A DNA stretch of 64,000 nucleotides, from positions 2,108,001-2,172,000 of the forward strand of contig NZ_CP029397.2 of the NCBI RefSeq assembly GCF_001704615.3, read 5' to 3'. Position numbers and translations under genes: made by a program. The notes beneath the pieces are model-generated. The model saw only the letters and a program-made list of their open reading frames with translations. It did no database searches and was not told the origin of the DNA. The stretch is from Acinetobacter defluvii. Lineage in GTDB: Bacteria; Pseudomonadota; Gammaproteobacteria; Pseudomonadales; Moraxellaceae. Position 1 is the stretch's first letter; each line of letters starts with the position of its first letter. Shown piece by piece: positions 19,701 through 26,793 of the stretch.

Positions 19701-20338
19701 GTACCAAATAACCCAGGTAAAATACCTGTCGGATATAAAATGCGTGGTGATACATTAGGTTTAGGGGTTGTTGGCGGTGCAATACCCTCATTAGCCAAGT
19801 TAGCAAACTGGTCTGCTTTGGTATTAATAACAGTTGCTAAACCATATAGTGCCGCACTAATACCGCGATTACTAAGGTTGAGGTACTTAACACCACCTTG
19901 TAAGTAAGTGGTGCCGTAAGATGCAGCATTAATACCTCTGGCGTTTAAATTTAGAATTTGCTTTAAATTGTAGACTTTCGATGGAGTTCCAATCGATAAT
20001 GCATTAAACCCACTAACTTTAATTTCTTTATTAAAGTTCCAGACATAAGCAGCGCCATAAGATGCAGCGCTATAACCAGTAGTCTTGATTAAAAGAGATG
20101 GGATTAGCTTTTGTACACCGAAAGATGTGGCGATAAAGCCTGTCTGGAATAATGCACGAGAACCTTTAACAGCAACTTGCCCATAAGTTGAAGAATCTAT
20201 GCCGCCCGCACTGACATATAGTGTTGTACTAGAGTTCGCACCAAAATCAAGTACAACATTATATGGATTCGTGGGCGTGTGTACTTCTGAATCAAAATCA
20301 AGCACAACATTATGGGAGTCTGGGGGTGTATGGCTCAT
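16706..20338 (-). CDS. Very long repetitive phage tail protein (1210 aa)
   Basis: Apart from short ends, the protein is built of roughly 22-24-residue units with the pattern G-[ILF]-x-x-x-x-[YF]-G-x-x-x-[IV]-x-x-x-x-R-x-[IL], for example GINAASYGTTYL and GLEFSQYGTASIEHGRRTI. Several dozen degenerate copies span the chain. The N terminus has a short direct repeat (HNVVLDF / YNVVLDF). Such short beta units suggest a solenoid or fibre. No enzymatic motif is visible. It is followed with TAATG overlap by the propeller-like protein. A role as tail fibre or tail shaft component is inferred. Confidence 0.65.
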   Translation of the reverse strand: MSHTPPDSHNVVLDFDSEVHTPTNPYNVVLDFGANSSTTLYVSAGGIDSSTYGQVAVKGSRALFQTGFIATSFGVQKLIPSLLIKTTGYSAASYGAAYVWNFNKEIKVSGFNALSIGTPSKVYNLKQILNLNARGINAASYGTTYLQGGVKYLNLSNRGISAALYGLATVINTKADQFANLANEGIAPPTTPKPNVSPRILYPTGILPGLFGTPWVQRNPSPKGFDTSSYGAAWVSHSPRYIQPTKVEAFLSGYPKVFDPTQKIYVTGANAVITGGVFGDISIRNTRRIITVSGLYAQSFSDWGVVESTRRVIEIKGFDSKNFGITNIYNKTPSIAPIGISSFAGLNAAIGYRIRTLKPSGFYQPKLGNHRLTKTPELKPSGLNQSTFGYTWISNKTRSIYAGLGRESLAIGESKIWHYSRSIRTSGLEFSQYGTASIEHGRRTILAKGSAHATYGNNSWVSYAVRSLSPSSIAYPNIPNHRVGGTQRINVFGYVATLFGSRIIPESQSIYPKGFINTFGISAIDLWKKYIKPNSFLTTGQEGGHRFGTHKFWNLRQYIKMYYDADSGLTPPKWIGWTSVANKNKVIGAIGANVAKVAEPSINNNARLIIPDGINSTQFSQHMISDRVRYLRLQGIEYPYISGWSNIHNSAFVITPKGINTQYFGTANMINTRRYFNRIGNFESLEFGKPMIADRIRTLKFEQRYTIAPPYIPIHKIHLHTRYIEEVGRFDDYQAFGDASLSIHWNKITTRWAHRDYFGDPRLFNVTPELNTRGRNSEEFGQASIRTQWRELLQQGSENVLWGKSEIAFRDRQFSVSGFTQWAIPTHKVTKTGVPPYFPQFIWLDAVEIDGKENWGHGIPIPVEQVSWPSLKTNVIFTNGFIATKYGEDIQVQSNGILVEYGISMPLFEQGPLVTLKNRTISVEKGIDSTITVGTPRFTPHTIYAVMEAPTQAKQNHPSSNLHYVNSDGGYRKPGEVFGQTRVTLKHRVLQNLGLGNLSRYGAPQIQLKRRYIDVKGLQSYRMGWHSVGDGTQKIIQFSFFIMTLFGRPTLQRNEQLHRTIRPSGFNSLGISSINWISHFHRTVQSIGFNSQRMGTRLSDDKPFMWQGLRVGELIKGNYGGFANEYFGEAWISLKVRDLKVQGFESFRMEYDYTQFDKRMRVTQEQISLPTMFITAIGFDALNNGVPNIRPAAHYIRPDGNADQFRKGAF

Positions 20339-20390
20339 ACAGCGCCTTACCTTACAAGTAGTGCATCATCACACACCGTAATTCGTTGTA

Positions 20391-20747
20391 TCATTTTGGC
20401 ACCACGTTATCTTGAATGACTGCGTTGTATTGGTTATTAGGGTCAAAAGCCACAACAAAGCACTCAAGACCTACAGCAATATTTCGAAATGTGTAAGAGC
20501 CATCGGCTTTAGATTTGACTTCCCAGAGCAATTGGCGATTGTCACGACGAAATACACAAACAGGTACAGGTGAATAATTTGCGCCCACTTTTTTGGTTGT
20601 GCCTTTGATTTGACCAAATCCTTGAACTGCATCAAGAATAGTTATTATTGGTCGTTGTAATCGGGCAACCATATATCTCATTGCTAGAAGCTTTGCGTAG
20701 TTTGGGGTATAACCACCAAAAAACACTCTGTTGATTTTAATAGCCAA
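20391..20747 (-). CDS. Small phage structural protein with Ig-like/carboxypeptidase-regulatory-like fold
   Basis: 118 aa. The start chosen is TTG 20747: a GGAGG lies 9 nt upstream inside the end of the preceding gene. The longer open frame (to 20852) has no such site and reads unnaturally hydrophobic. Residues about 48-110 (GQIKGTTKK...VPVCVFRRDNRQLLWEVKSKADGSYTFRNI...CFVVAFDP) match the usual pattern of a prealbumin/CarboxypepD-regulatory-like beta sandwich, common in phage tail accessory proteins. Overlap of 11 nt with the upstream gene points to translational coupling. Confidence 0.65.
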   Translation of the reverse strand: MAIKINRVFFGGYTPNYAKLLAMRYMVARLQRPIITILDAVQGFGQIKGTTKKVGANYSPVPVCVFRRDNRQLLWEVKSKADGSYTFRNIAVGLECFVVAFDPNNQYNAVIQDNVVPK

Positions 20748-21960
20748 TTTTAATTTCCTCCACTGGCACAGCAATATAATGGCGCGGAATAGATGAGCTA
20801 CCACCGCTTGATATGCCCTGAATAAAAACCAAATTTTTAAAATCAATATCAAGGGTTAATGTTGGAGACTCTGACTCGTTTTGAATATTTGGCCGATCTG
20901 ATGAACCATACAGAACATGAAAAATACCACCCGCAAAGCATCCAAGAAACTGATTTGTTTCATCTTCATATAACCGGTATGGCTCGCAAGTAGTAGTGTT
21001 AAATCCATCCACTTTATTGGATAGAAAACTAGATGCCATTGTATTGGTTGGATAAATTGTTCCATTAGATGAGGTGTATGCTGTACCGCACAAGATTTTC
21101 CCAACCAGGATGCGACCAGCCCCAATCTGATAAGATGCTGCAGTTGTTGCTGCTCCATTATTTGAACAAAGTAATGCTGGATAATTTATATTTTCATAAC
21201 TAGAGATAAAAGGCACCACTCCACAAAAAGCATTCAAACCGGAGCCAGATGAAAGTCTATACATAGCAATCAAATGGTAGGGACTGCCTACGATTTTACC
21301 CTGCCCAAAAGTTGAAAAGCCCTGACTATAAGTGTAGTTGTTAAATGTCGCAGCGGTAGAATTTGTGAAATCCCATCTTAAATTCGATGTTGCATCGGCA
21401 ACTGTGGCACAGGTTGCCAAGTCCGGCATGCAATTTGGGTCAGTGATATGCCCAAGCGCAAGATCTACCGTGCGCCCAATGCCCACTGCAATGCAGTTTC
21501 GGTTACCTGCCGCTGTTGCATTTTGGAAGCACAGTCGGGCATACATATCCGTATCATCAATGTGCTTAAATTTGTAAATGTGAATATGTGCTTGTTCGTA
21601 GACAATTTCCCATCCTAAGCTAGCAATTTTGGTTGTTACAGTACCCGTCAAGCCTGATGTAACTCCATCTAGCACTGTGCAAGTAACTGCATTTTCAGTA
21701 ACGCTATCAATATAAACTTCTTTATTAAACCCGCCTGCTGCTGTGACTTGAAGAACTCTATCCGCCACATAGCCATGTGTTACACCGAATGTAAGTGTAA
21801 TTGTGCTACCACTAATGGTTACACTATTTGCTGTTTTCTCGTTATAGCCTTGTGCCAACATCTTCTTAAAGCGGTCTGGAAATAGGTTTTTTGAACCCGC
21901 ACAAAAATCTAGCCCTACATCACTGAAATCAAATAACTTCGTTTGTGTTTGTTTGTGCAT
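20737..21960 (-). CDS. Phage structural protein, unknown (407 aa)
   Basis: Starts at ATG 21960, preceded by GGGGGTGAG; a GTG one codon earlier is possible. It overlaps the upstream gene by 32 nt. Residues about 45-115 form a beta-rich block (SVTISGSTITLTFGVTHGYVADRVLQVTAAGGFNKEVYI) that looks like a small Ig-like or carbohydrate-binding-like unit. The rest is Cys/Asn/Gly-rich and beta-prone, with no recognised enzyme motif. Its content of small polar residues and position suggest a virion surface or tail protein. Confidence 0.6.
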   Translation of the reverse strand: MHKQTQTKLFDFSDVGLDFCAGSKNLFPDRFKKMLAQGYNEKTANSVTISGSTITLTFGVTHGYVADRVLQVTAAGGFNKEVYIDSVTENAVTCTVLDGVTSGLTGTVTTKIASLGWEIVYEQAHIHIYKFKHIDDTDMYARLCFQNATAAGNRNCIAVGIGRTVDLALGHITDPNCMPDLATCATVADATSNLRWDFTNSTAATFNNYTYSQGFSTFGQGKIVGSPYHLIAMYRLSSGSGLNAFCGVVPFISSYENINYPALLCSNNGAATTAASYQIGAGRILVGKILCGTAYTSSNGTIYPTNTMASSFLSNKVDGFNTTTCEPYRLYEDETNQFLGCFAGGIFHVLYGSSDRPNIQNESESPTLTLDIDFKNLVFIQGISSGGSSSIPRHYIAVPVEEIKIGY

Positions 21961-22264
21961 CACTCACCCCCACCAACTCGCCATACACATCTTCATTCTT
22001 CCAATAGCCTTTTTTGTCATGCCATTGCACATAGCTATCAAAAAACGCTTGTTCATCCTGATAGCATTTGTCTTGAACAAAGCCCATGACCCACTGCATC
22101 ACGTTATCAACTGAACGTTTTGAATGTTCTACACAAAACATTTGAAACTTGGGTAAATGAATCAATATATGCCAGTCAATTTTTTTAATATCACTGGCAT
22201 ATAAATCTGCTTTAAATCCTGCTACACCTACTGATTGCGCAGGTGGTTTTTGGTTATTTTCCAT
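21929..22264 (-). CDS. Small phage protein, unknown (111 aa)
   Basis: MENNQKPPAQS start, 15 nt after the 3' exon of the intron-split gene and overlapping the next gene by 32 nt. It is rich in Trp, Asp, Lys and His, with a helical look (FVQDKCYQDEQAFFDSYVQWHDKKGYW) and no signal peptide. No family recognised. Probably a tail-assembly or small structural protein of the same operon. Confidence 0.6.
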   Translation of the reverse strand: MENNQKPPAQSVGVAGFKADLYASDIKKIDWHILIHLPKFQMFCVEHSKRSVDNVMQWVMGFVQDKCYQDEQAFFDSYVQWHDKKGYWKNEDVYGELVGVSDAQTNTNEVI

Positions 22265-22279
22265 ACCCCACCTTCTTGA

Positions 22280-22327
22280 TTAAACTTTAAAGATTTTATT
22301 GGTGCCGTTATCCCATGTGACTATAAT
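22280..22327 (-). other. 3' exon of the intron-split structural gene
   Basis: Codes for IIVTWDNGTNKIFKV and a TAA stop. It is in phase with the upstream exon if the intron leaves exactly between 22619 and 22327. The joined end (PNGGD + IIVTWDNGTNKIFKV) is a typical C terminus for small phage structural proteins of this type. Confidence 0.75.
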
Positions 22328-22618
22328 CAACTGTATTCACTTAACTACGCTACCTGTTAAGCCGCCTTTCGACTGCTGCAACTTTCATTGCAGATTAGAC
22401 TATATCATCACCCTGTTGTCAGGGGCTTTGCGCTTCCACTCGCTTGAGTGTACGCCTTGCGGCTAGTCGTTGAACCTTTACCTATACGGTACTTGGCTGC
22501 TGATTACCCAATCCTAAACTTTTCAAACATTCACGCTTACCATTTCTAGTTACGTTGTAGTGTTTAGGCTCTAAGGGACTCCCAGCAATTCACAAAGTTT
22601 TTCGGGGACTTATAGTTA
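22328..22618 (-). ncRNA. Group I self-splicing intron (291 nt, no ORF)
   Basis: On the minus strand all four conserved core elements occur in order: P (AATTGCTGGGAG, 22579-22590), Q (AATCAGCAGCCAAG, 22492-22505), R (GGTTCAACGACTAG, 22463-22476) and S (GATATAGTC, 22398-22406). R and S pair as P7 (GACTA/TAGTC). A P8 hairpin CTGCAA/TTGCAG lies at 22376-22393. The internal guide (CGGGGACTT in plus orientation, 22603-22611) pairs with the exon end CGGGGAT to place the conserved U.G pair, so the 5' splice site follows 22619. The 3' end is set at G 22328 by P10 pairing and by the resulting reading phase. No homing endonuclease is encoded. Exact ends are inferred. Confidence 0.9.
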
Positions 22619-22642
22619 ATCCCCGCCATTTGGCGTAATCGG

Positions 22643-23029
22643 TCACGCTGCCAAACGATTGCTATCAATTACTTGATAGAGGCTCACCGAATTTAAGCCT
22701 GTCGCTGTGTCAATGTATGCAATCAAAGGACTTGTACTCTCGGTACCTGTATCCGCATAAATCACAATTGCTTCAATAGATGCACCTGATACTGCTGTAA
22801 ATGTCACATCTGCCGCATCGGCTGCACCGCCTGTGGTAGCCTTTGCAGTTAGTGTTACTGGACCCGCTATACGTGCCGATGTTGGAATATCTGAAAGATA
22901 TTGATGTACTGCTGTTTGTGGTGTATATGCACCTGTATCAACCAACAAAACTTTAATTGTGTCAGTCATCCAATTGATCTGTGCTTCAAGGAAGCGTTGA
23001 CGTGCGAAATCATAAAGTGTGTTTGCCAT
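22643..23029 (-). CDS. Small phage structural protein, intron-interrupted, with in-frame TGA (5' exon)
   Basis: 128 codons from ATG 23029 (GGAG about 10 nt upstream) to TGA 22643. Beyond the TGA the same frame continues as PITPNGGD to the 5' splice site at 22619, and the 3' exon at 22280-22327 continues in phase, so the full product would be about 152 aa. The protein begins MANTLYDFARQRFLEAQINWMTDTIK and has an Ala/Thr-rich beta-prone body, a common small structural protein of tailed phages. The TGA is odd: it removes the conserved-looking C terminus. It may be a point mutation, a sequencing error or a readthrough site. It overlaps the CsrA-like gene by 20 nt. Confidence 0.7.
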   Translation of the reverse strand: MANTLYDFARQRFLEAQINWMTDTIKVLLVDTGAYTPQTAVHQYLSDIPTSARIAGPVTLTAKATTGGAADAADVTFTAVSGASIEAIVIYADTGTESTSPLIAYIDTATGLNSVSLYQVIDSNRLAA

Positions 23030-23207
23030 GTGCTTGAGTCTCCGTAGCTGAATCGCAAGCACTCATGCGCTCATGTTTAATTTCGATGTGATTGTCTGCT
23101 TCAACACAAATTCGAGCCAATTGCCCAGACTTTTTGATCAATTGAACTTTGGCGTCGCCAATGTAAAGCGTATCTTCGGTCTTTAAATCAATAATACGTT
23201 TGCCCAT
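23010..23207 (-). CDS. CsrA-like small phage protein
   Basis: 65 aa. Residues 13-47 align well with the CsrA/RsmA core: TLYIGD matches TLMIGD, SGQLARICVEA matches the KGNQVRIGVNA segment, and IEIKHER sits where VSVHREE does. The N-terminal RNA-binding pair of CsrA (LTRR) is not kept (MGKRIIDLKTED instead), and the C-terminal 17 residues differ, so RNA binding is uncertain. It lies just after a strong terminator and overlaps the next gene by 20 nt. No clear ribosome binding site is seen upstream of ATG 23207. A phage translational regulator is possible. Confidence 0.55.
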   Translation of the reverse strand: MGKRIIDLKTEDTLYIGDAKVQLIKKSGQLARICVEADNHIEIKHERMSACDSATETQAHGKHTL

Positions 23208-23247
23208 ATTTGTGCGTGATTAAATAAAATAAGTAAAATTATTATGT

Positions 23248-23282
23248 AAAAAACCCCTGAAAAGCTTTAGCCTTACAGGGGT
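23248..23282 (-). terminator. Rho-independent terminator inside the head-to-tail operon
   Basis: On the minus strand ACCCCTG pairs with CAGGGGT (7 bp), with an inner AAGGC/GCTTT stem and TAAA loop, followed by a T run. It separates the head/adaptor genes from the CsrA-like and tail genes. Confidence 0.75.
23266..23281. repeat. Recurrent late-region seam motif, copy 5
   Basis: TTTAGCCTTACAGGGG. Here the motif forms the 5' arm (minus strand) of the terminator hairpin. Confidence 0.65.
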
Positions 23283-23300
23283 GCTTATGTCACAAGCAAG

Positions 23301-23975
23301 TCATGGCATGAATGGAATAACGTTATGAGGTATATCCTCGCGGGTGATGCGTCGCAAATCACTATCAGGACGAATACCGAAATAATCTGTAAATTCCTGC
23401 TCTGCTAATGCTGACCGATTTGGATCAAAGAATTCTGCATCTGGTACCTTAAATGCTTGGTGTAGTACCCACTGAATCAATTGGACATGGTGAATTTGGT
23501 TAATTTCTGGAACATCGGTATCATTTTCCATTGGTGACAATGGCACACGATAGCCTTCCAATTGTAATTCACCGCCTACATCAGGAATTGGAACAAGACG
23601 AATACCAGTATCATCCTGAACAATGTGTTCAGGTTTACCCTGTTTCACTCGCCAATTCTCACCATCATAATAATGATCGAGTAATTCAGCTGACATTAAA
23701 GTCAAGTATTGCCCTTTTGTTCCATCGCTTGGCTGGAACCACACTCGAGTCAATTCGTATAACGATTCATGTAACTGATAACGAGATGAACCAATCAATA
23801 TATTAATCTTACAAACATCATTGTTTTGAGATTCATGCAATAAACGACCACGGATACACGCTTCACTTACGGCATCATTAAGCCAATCAATGACACTAGC
23901 ATCATCAATAAAATATGGTTCTAATTTATCGTTGGCCAGTGTACGAAAACGGCTGATCAGGTCATTTAGCTGCAT
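23301..23975 (-). CDS. Phage head-tail adaptor protein
   Basis: 224 aa. The N-terminal pattern LISRFRTLANDKLEPYFIDDASVIDWLNDAVSEACIRGRLL is the first helical part typical of phage neck adaptor proteins that dock below the portal. A beta part with ILIGSSRYQLHESLYELTRVW and LQLEGYRVPLSPM follows. A helical end contains HHVQLIQWVLHQAF. It starts at ATG 23975, overlapping the stop of the upstream gene by one base, and is the last gene before a terminator. Position between head and tail genes agrees with a connector role. Confidence 0.75.
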   Translation of the reverse strand: MQLNDLISRFRTLANDKLEPYFIDDASVIDWLNDAVSEACIRGRLLHESQNNDVCKINILIGSSRYQLHESLYELTRVWFQPSDGTKGQYLTLMSAELLDHYYDGENWRVKQGKPEHIVQDDTGIRLVPIPDVGGELQLEGYRVPLSPMENDTDVPEINQIHHVQLIQWVLHQAFKVPDAEFFDPNRSALAEQEFTDYFGIRPDSDLRRITREDIPHNVIPFMP

Positions 23976-24868
23976 TACACAACCCCGTATTGATGAATCA
24001 TTTGAGTAACTGACTCTTTTAATTCATCAAGATTTTTTTGTGGGCTAAGTTTCTGCTCATACTTTTCTAAAGCATATTGAACCAAGCCAGCCTTTGTCAT
24101 TTTTCCAATCGTTTCAATTTCATCAAGAATTTTATTTTCTTTATCAATTTCTTCTTGCTGTTTTTCTTTAGAGCGATTGAGAATACTTGACGTATCATCA
24201 TCTAAGCCTTGCTCAGTAGATTCACCAGAAATGGATTCAGGCTCACCCTCATAACGAGTAAACTCAGGATGTTTTAAAAACTTGGTTGCCAAATCACTTG
24301 GAATTGATCGCACTTGACCTTGTTCAAAGGTTAAAGCTGATTCGTATAAGTGGTCGGTATATAGAGATTTATTCCCAATATACTGAATTGATACACCAGC
24401 AGATTTTTGAACAACATTGGTTGGGGTTATTGTCGCTGTATTAATTGCGACATTCTTTTGATGCTCAACCTTTTGGCGTAGATTCACAACTTCCGCACTC
24501 AATGCCAAGTAATCTTCAGGATCAGGCAAGTGCTTAACCAAATGCACCGTTGTACGGAATAAATAATCCTTTGCCTTTTGTTCATCTGGTAATTCTTCAT
24601 AAGGTAAAAAACATGGATGTTCTTTTTTCTCCATATCTTTTACTTCACCATACTTCCAGCCCTCAGCTTCTTTGACCTTATACCAAGACTCATGAGACTG
24701 TTCAGGTGTGGCATCAGGATTTGCCAAATGCATTTCAACGCCAGCAATCAAACTTTGTTTATGTGATTCTGGTGTGTCATCCCAAGTAGGTTGACTATCA
24801 TCACCCATTGATTGGCAATATGCAGCATTAATTGCATGACACATCATCGCTATTGCAATCGTTTTCAT
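23975..24868 (-). CDS. RyR-domain phage protein
   Basis: 297 aa. Residues about 8-108 are a RyR domain as found in many tailed phages: MCHAINAAYCQSMGDDSQPTWDD, then ANPDATPEQSHESWYKVKEAEGWKYG, KEHPCFLPYEELPDEQKAKD. The middle is a short helical segment followed by SIQYIGNKSLYTDHLYESALTFEQGQVRSIPSDLATKFLKHPEFTRYE, which resembles a small head-completion domain. The C terminus is acidic and helical. What RyR domains bind in phages is not firmly established, so the role is left open. It lies between the small head protein and the adaptor and ends one base into the adaptor gene. Confidence 0.75.
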   Translation of the reverse strand: MKTIAIAMMCHAINAAYCQSMGDDSQPTWDDTPESHKQSLIAGVEMHLANPDATPEQSHESWYKVKEAEGWKYGEVKDMEKKEHPCFLPYEELPDEQKAKDYLFRTTVHLVKHLPDPEDYLALSAEVVNLRQKVEHQKNVAINTATITPTNVVQKSAGVSIQYIGNKSLYTDHLYESALTFEQGQVRSIPSDLATKFLKHPEFTRYEGEPESISGESTEQGLDDDTSSILNRSKEKQQEEIDKENKILDEIETIGKMTKAGLVQYALEKYEQKLSPQKNLDELKESVTQMIHQYGVV

Positions 24869-24887
24869 CTTATCACCGTAATAAGTT

Positions 24888-24932
24888 AAAAAATAAAAAG
24901 AATGGTGTAGGTCTGTCTAAAACCTACACCAT
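24888..24932 (-). terminator. Rho-independent terminator
   Basis: Perfect 11-bp stem ATGGTGTAGGT/ACCTACACCAT with a 9-nt loop; on the minus strand it is followed by TCTTTTTATTTTTT. It follows the 24940-25413 gene. Confidence 0.8.
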
Positions 24933-24939
24933 CAAAACA

Positions 24940-25413
24940 TTAACGAGGACCCGTCAATTCACCACTGACAATAACCTTAATGTCGCTTGCCTTAGCATTC
25001 GCCGCTACACCAGTGGTTAAAATCAATCGTGCAGGTTTAGGTAAAGTTACCAATTTACCCGTATTTGCACGCAATCGACCTGCCGTTGCAAGATCGCCAC
25101 CACTGATAAAATATGCCGCATCTTGTGGTACTTCTGTACTATCACCATCAAGATACTTAAAACCAAGTGACCCTGTAACGGTGGCTGTCATACCTGTTTT
25201 AATCAGGACTTGAGCATCATCTAGGCGCATACCTTGCGGTAATTCACCCAAATCAATCACATCACCACTTGCTACAGCAGTCGTTGTATCTGAGTCAATC
25301 ACCGCACCTGTTGCATTGGTTGCTAACGGAAATAGCAATGTTGTTAAATTACCAAATGGACTAAATCCACCAAACTGACCATAACCACTAGGCTTCTTCT
25401 TAATTGTCGCCAT
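24940..25413 (-). CDS. Small phage head protein (possible decoration protein)
   Basis: 157 aa from the ATG at 25413, which has GGAG 9 nt upstream. The sequence is Ala/Thr/Gly/Leu-rich and beta-prone (GAVIDSDTTTAVASGDVIDLGELPQGMRLDDAQVLIKTGMTATVTGSLGFKYLDGDSTEV). The N terminus is basic (MATIKKKPSGYGQFGGFSPFG). It directly follows the coat-protein gene, a common location for decoration or capsid-stabilising proteins. It is followed by a terminator. The role is inferred from gene order. Confidence 0.6.
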   Translation of the reverse strand: MATIKKKPSGYGQFGGFSPFGNLTTLLFPLATNATGAVIDSDTTTAVASGDVIDLGELPQGMRLDDAQVLIKTGMTATVTGSLGFKYLDGDSTEVPQDAAYFISGGDLATAGRLRANTGKLVTLPKPARLILTTGVAANAKASDIKVIVSGELTGPR

Positions 25414-25477
25414 TTTAAAAATCTCCAAGGATTAGAATAAGATGAGGTATGCCCATAACTGGACATACCCAAAACAA

Positions 25478-26767
25478 TTACTGATTAGCACCAATGATTG
25501 GCACAGCGGTATCGACAACAGTTACACCATAGTCGGTAAATTCTGTACGTTCACCAGTATCAACAGCGAAACGGATTTTTGATGTACCACGAATGGCACC
25601 GATCAATAATTCCCATTTATCACCATGATCAAGGTCTTTTTCAGACCAGAAGAAAGGTACGCCAGACTTATCACTTGCAGCCATTGCTTCCGCAATTGCT
25701 TGTCCACCCAAAATAATTGAACGGTCAACAGCGAAATTGCTACCAAAACTTGATGGTACGATTAAATCTGATTCAGCTTCACTGTCATACGAAGCACAAT
25801 ATTTAATTGTGTCACCTGCATAGAAACGAATTGGACGTGGCATTTTTCGGATAATAAATCCGTTCCATAAACCTACATCACCTAAGAAAAGCGGATGTTG
25901 TTTTGCCTGACTTGCTCGTGCAAATGCAGATGATTGGAAAGAACGGAAACCTGGTTGAGCAGCAAATTTATTGTACTGTGCTGGCGATACAAGCCATACA
26001 CGTAATGGTGAATCTTCCGCAGCAACATCACCTTCAAACTTACAAATAGGTGGTGGTAAAGCAATTTGATCCAGAACAGTTTTCATTGAATCAACTGAAT
26101 CCATTGTAAATAGATCAGTTGTTGCAATATCAAAATCACCTGCATTGCTTTTAACGCCCTGCACACCAGAACCATCAACAACATAGTGACGGTTTTTAGT
26201 TGGTGCTTTAACACGGTTCACCATGATTTCATTGAAGTTTTTATGATTATCTTTAGGAATAACCCATTCAATGTTGTTATGAGAACCACGTGCACCAGCC
26301 ATATGCACCAGTAATGACTGATCACAATAGCGATCCATCAAGTTCTGAGCGACTGGACGACCAAGTTTGCGTAAATCAGCTGGGCTACGAATCTGTGACA
26401 TCACGTTACCCAAATCAACAGGGAAACGAGCTTGGTTCACACGTAGGCGATCTTCATTCAAAGACATCCCCACACCACGACCTTCAGCATACGCACTACC
26501 CATAATTGGATATGCACCGACTGGATTTAGTAAGTGGAATGTCACTTCATCACCACGCCCTTTTCCTAAGTCCTGAACACGAACAATAGGCATATGGGAT
26601 GTGGTTTGTTTACGGAGAGTCGCTTCCGCACCTGCTTCGCCCTTAGGCATTTTCCCAGCCAATAGGTTTAAGGTGCTGTTACGATTCATGTGTGTAGCGA
26701 ACAGACCTACCGCTTGGGTAACTAAATTGGTCTTATCGCCATAACTTGCGTTAGTTTTAGTAGTCAT
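25478..26767 (-). CDS. Major coat protein, N4-gp56-like
   Basis: 429 aa. Features of the N4-gp56 family are visible: the N-terminal KTNASYGDKTNLVTQAVGLFA, the segment GDEVTFHLLNPVGAYPIMGSAYAEGRG, and NEDRLRVNQARFPVDLG (about 105-120), followed by a long alpha/beta body with FKFE, VWLVSPAQYNKF and IRKMPRPIRF. The acidic, Ala-rich scaffold-like gene lies just upstream and a small head protein just downstream, the usual order for a capsid module. It forms the procapsid shell, presumably as an HK97-fold subunit. Confidence 0.85.
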   Translation of the reverse strand: MTTKTNASYGDKTNLVTQAVGLFATHMNRNSTLNLLAGKMPKGEAGAEATLRKQTTSHMPIVRVQDLGKGRGDEVTFHLLNPVGAYPIMGSAYAEGRGVGMSLNEDRLRVNQARFPVDLGNVMSQIRSPADLRKLGRPVAQNLMDRYCDQSLLVHMAGARGSHNNIEWVIPKDNHKNFNEIMVNRVKAPTKNRHYVVDGSGVQGVKSNAGDFDIATTDLFTMDSVDSMKTVLDQIALPPPICKFEGDVAAEDSPLRVWLVSPAQYNKFAAQPGFRSFQSSAFARASQAKQHPLFLGDVGLWNGFIIRKMPRPIRFYAGDTIKYCASYDSEAESDLIVPSSFGSNFAVDRSIILGGQAIAEAMAASDKSGVPFFWSEKDLDHGDKWELLIGAIRGTSKIRFAVDTGERTEFTDYGVTVVDTAVPIIGANQ

Positions 26768-26793
26768 GTTTCAAATACTCTCATCACGTATGT

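Noticed and set aside
20344..20359. GCCTTACCTTACAAGT as a further copy of the late-region motif
   Set aside because: Only part of the motif matches and the G run is missing; left out of the eight counted copies.
20748..20852. Longer start (20852) for the small Ig-like protein
   Set aside because: The added residues are unnaturally hydrophobic and lie inside the preceding gene; a TTG at 20747 has a good GGAGG.
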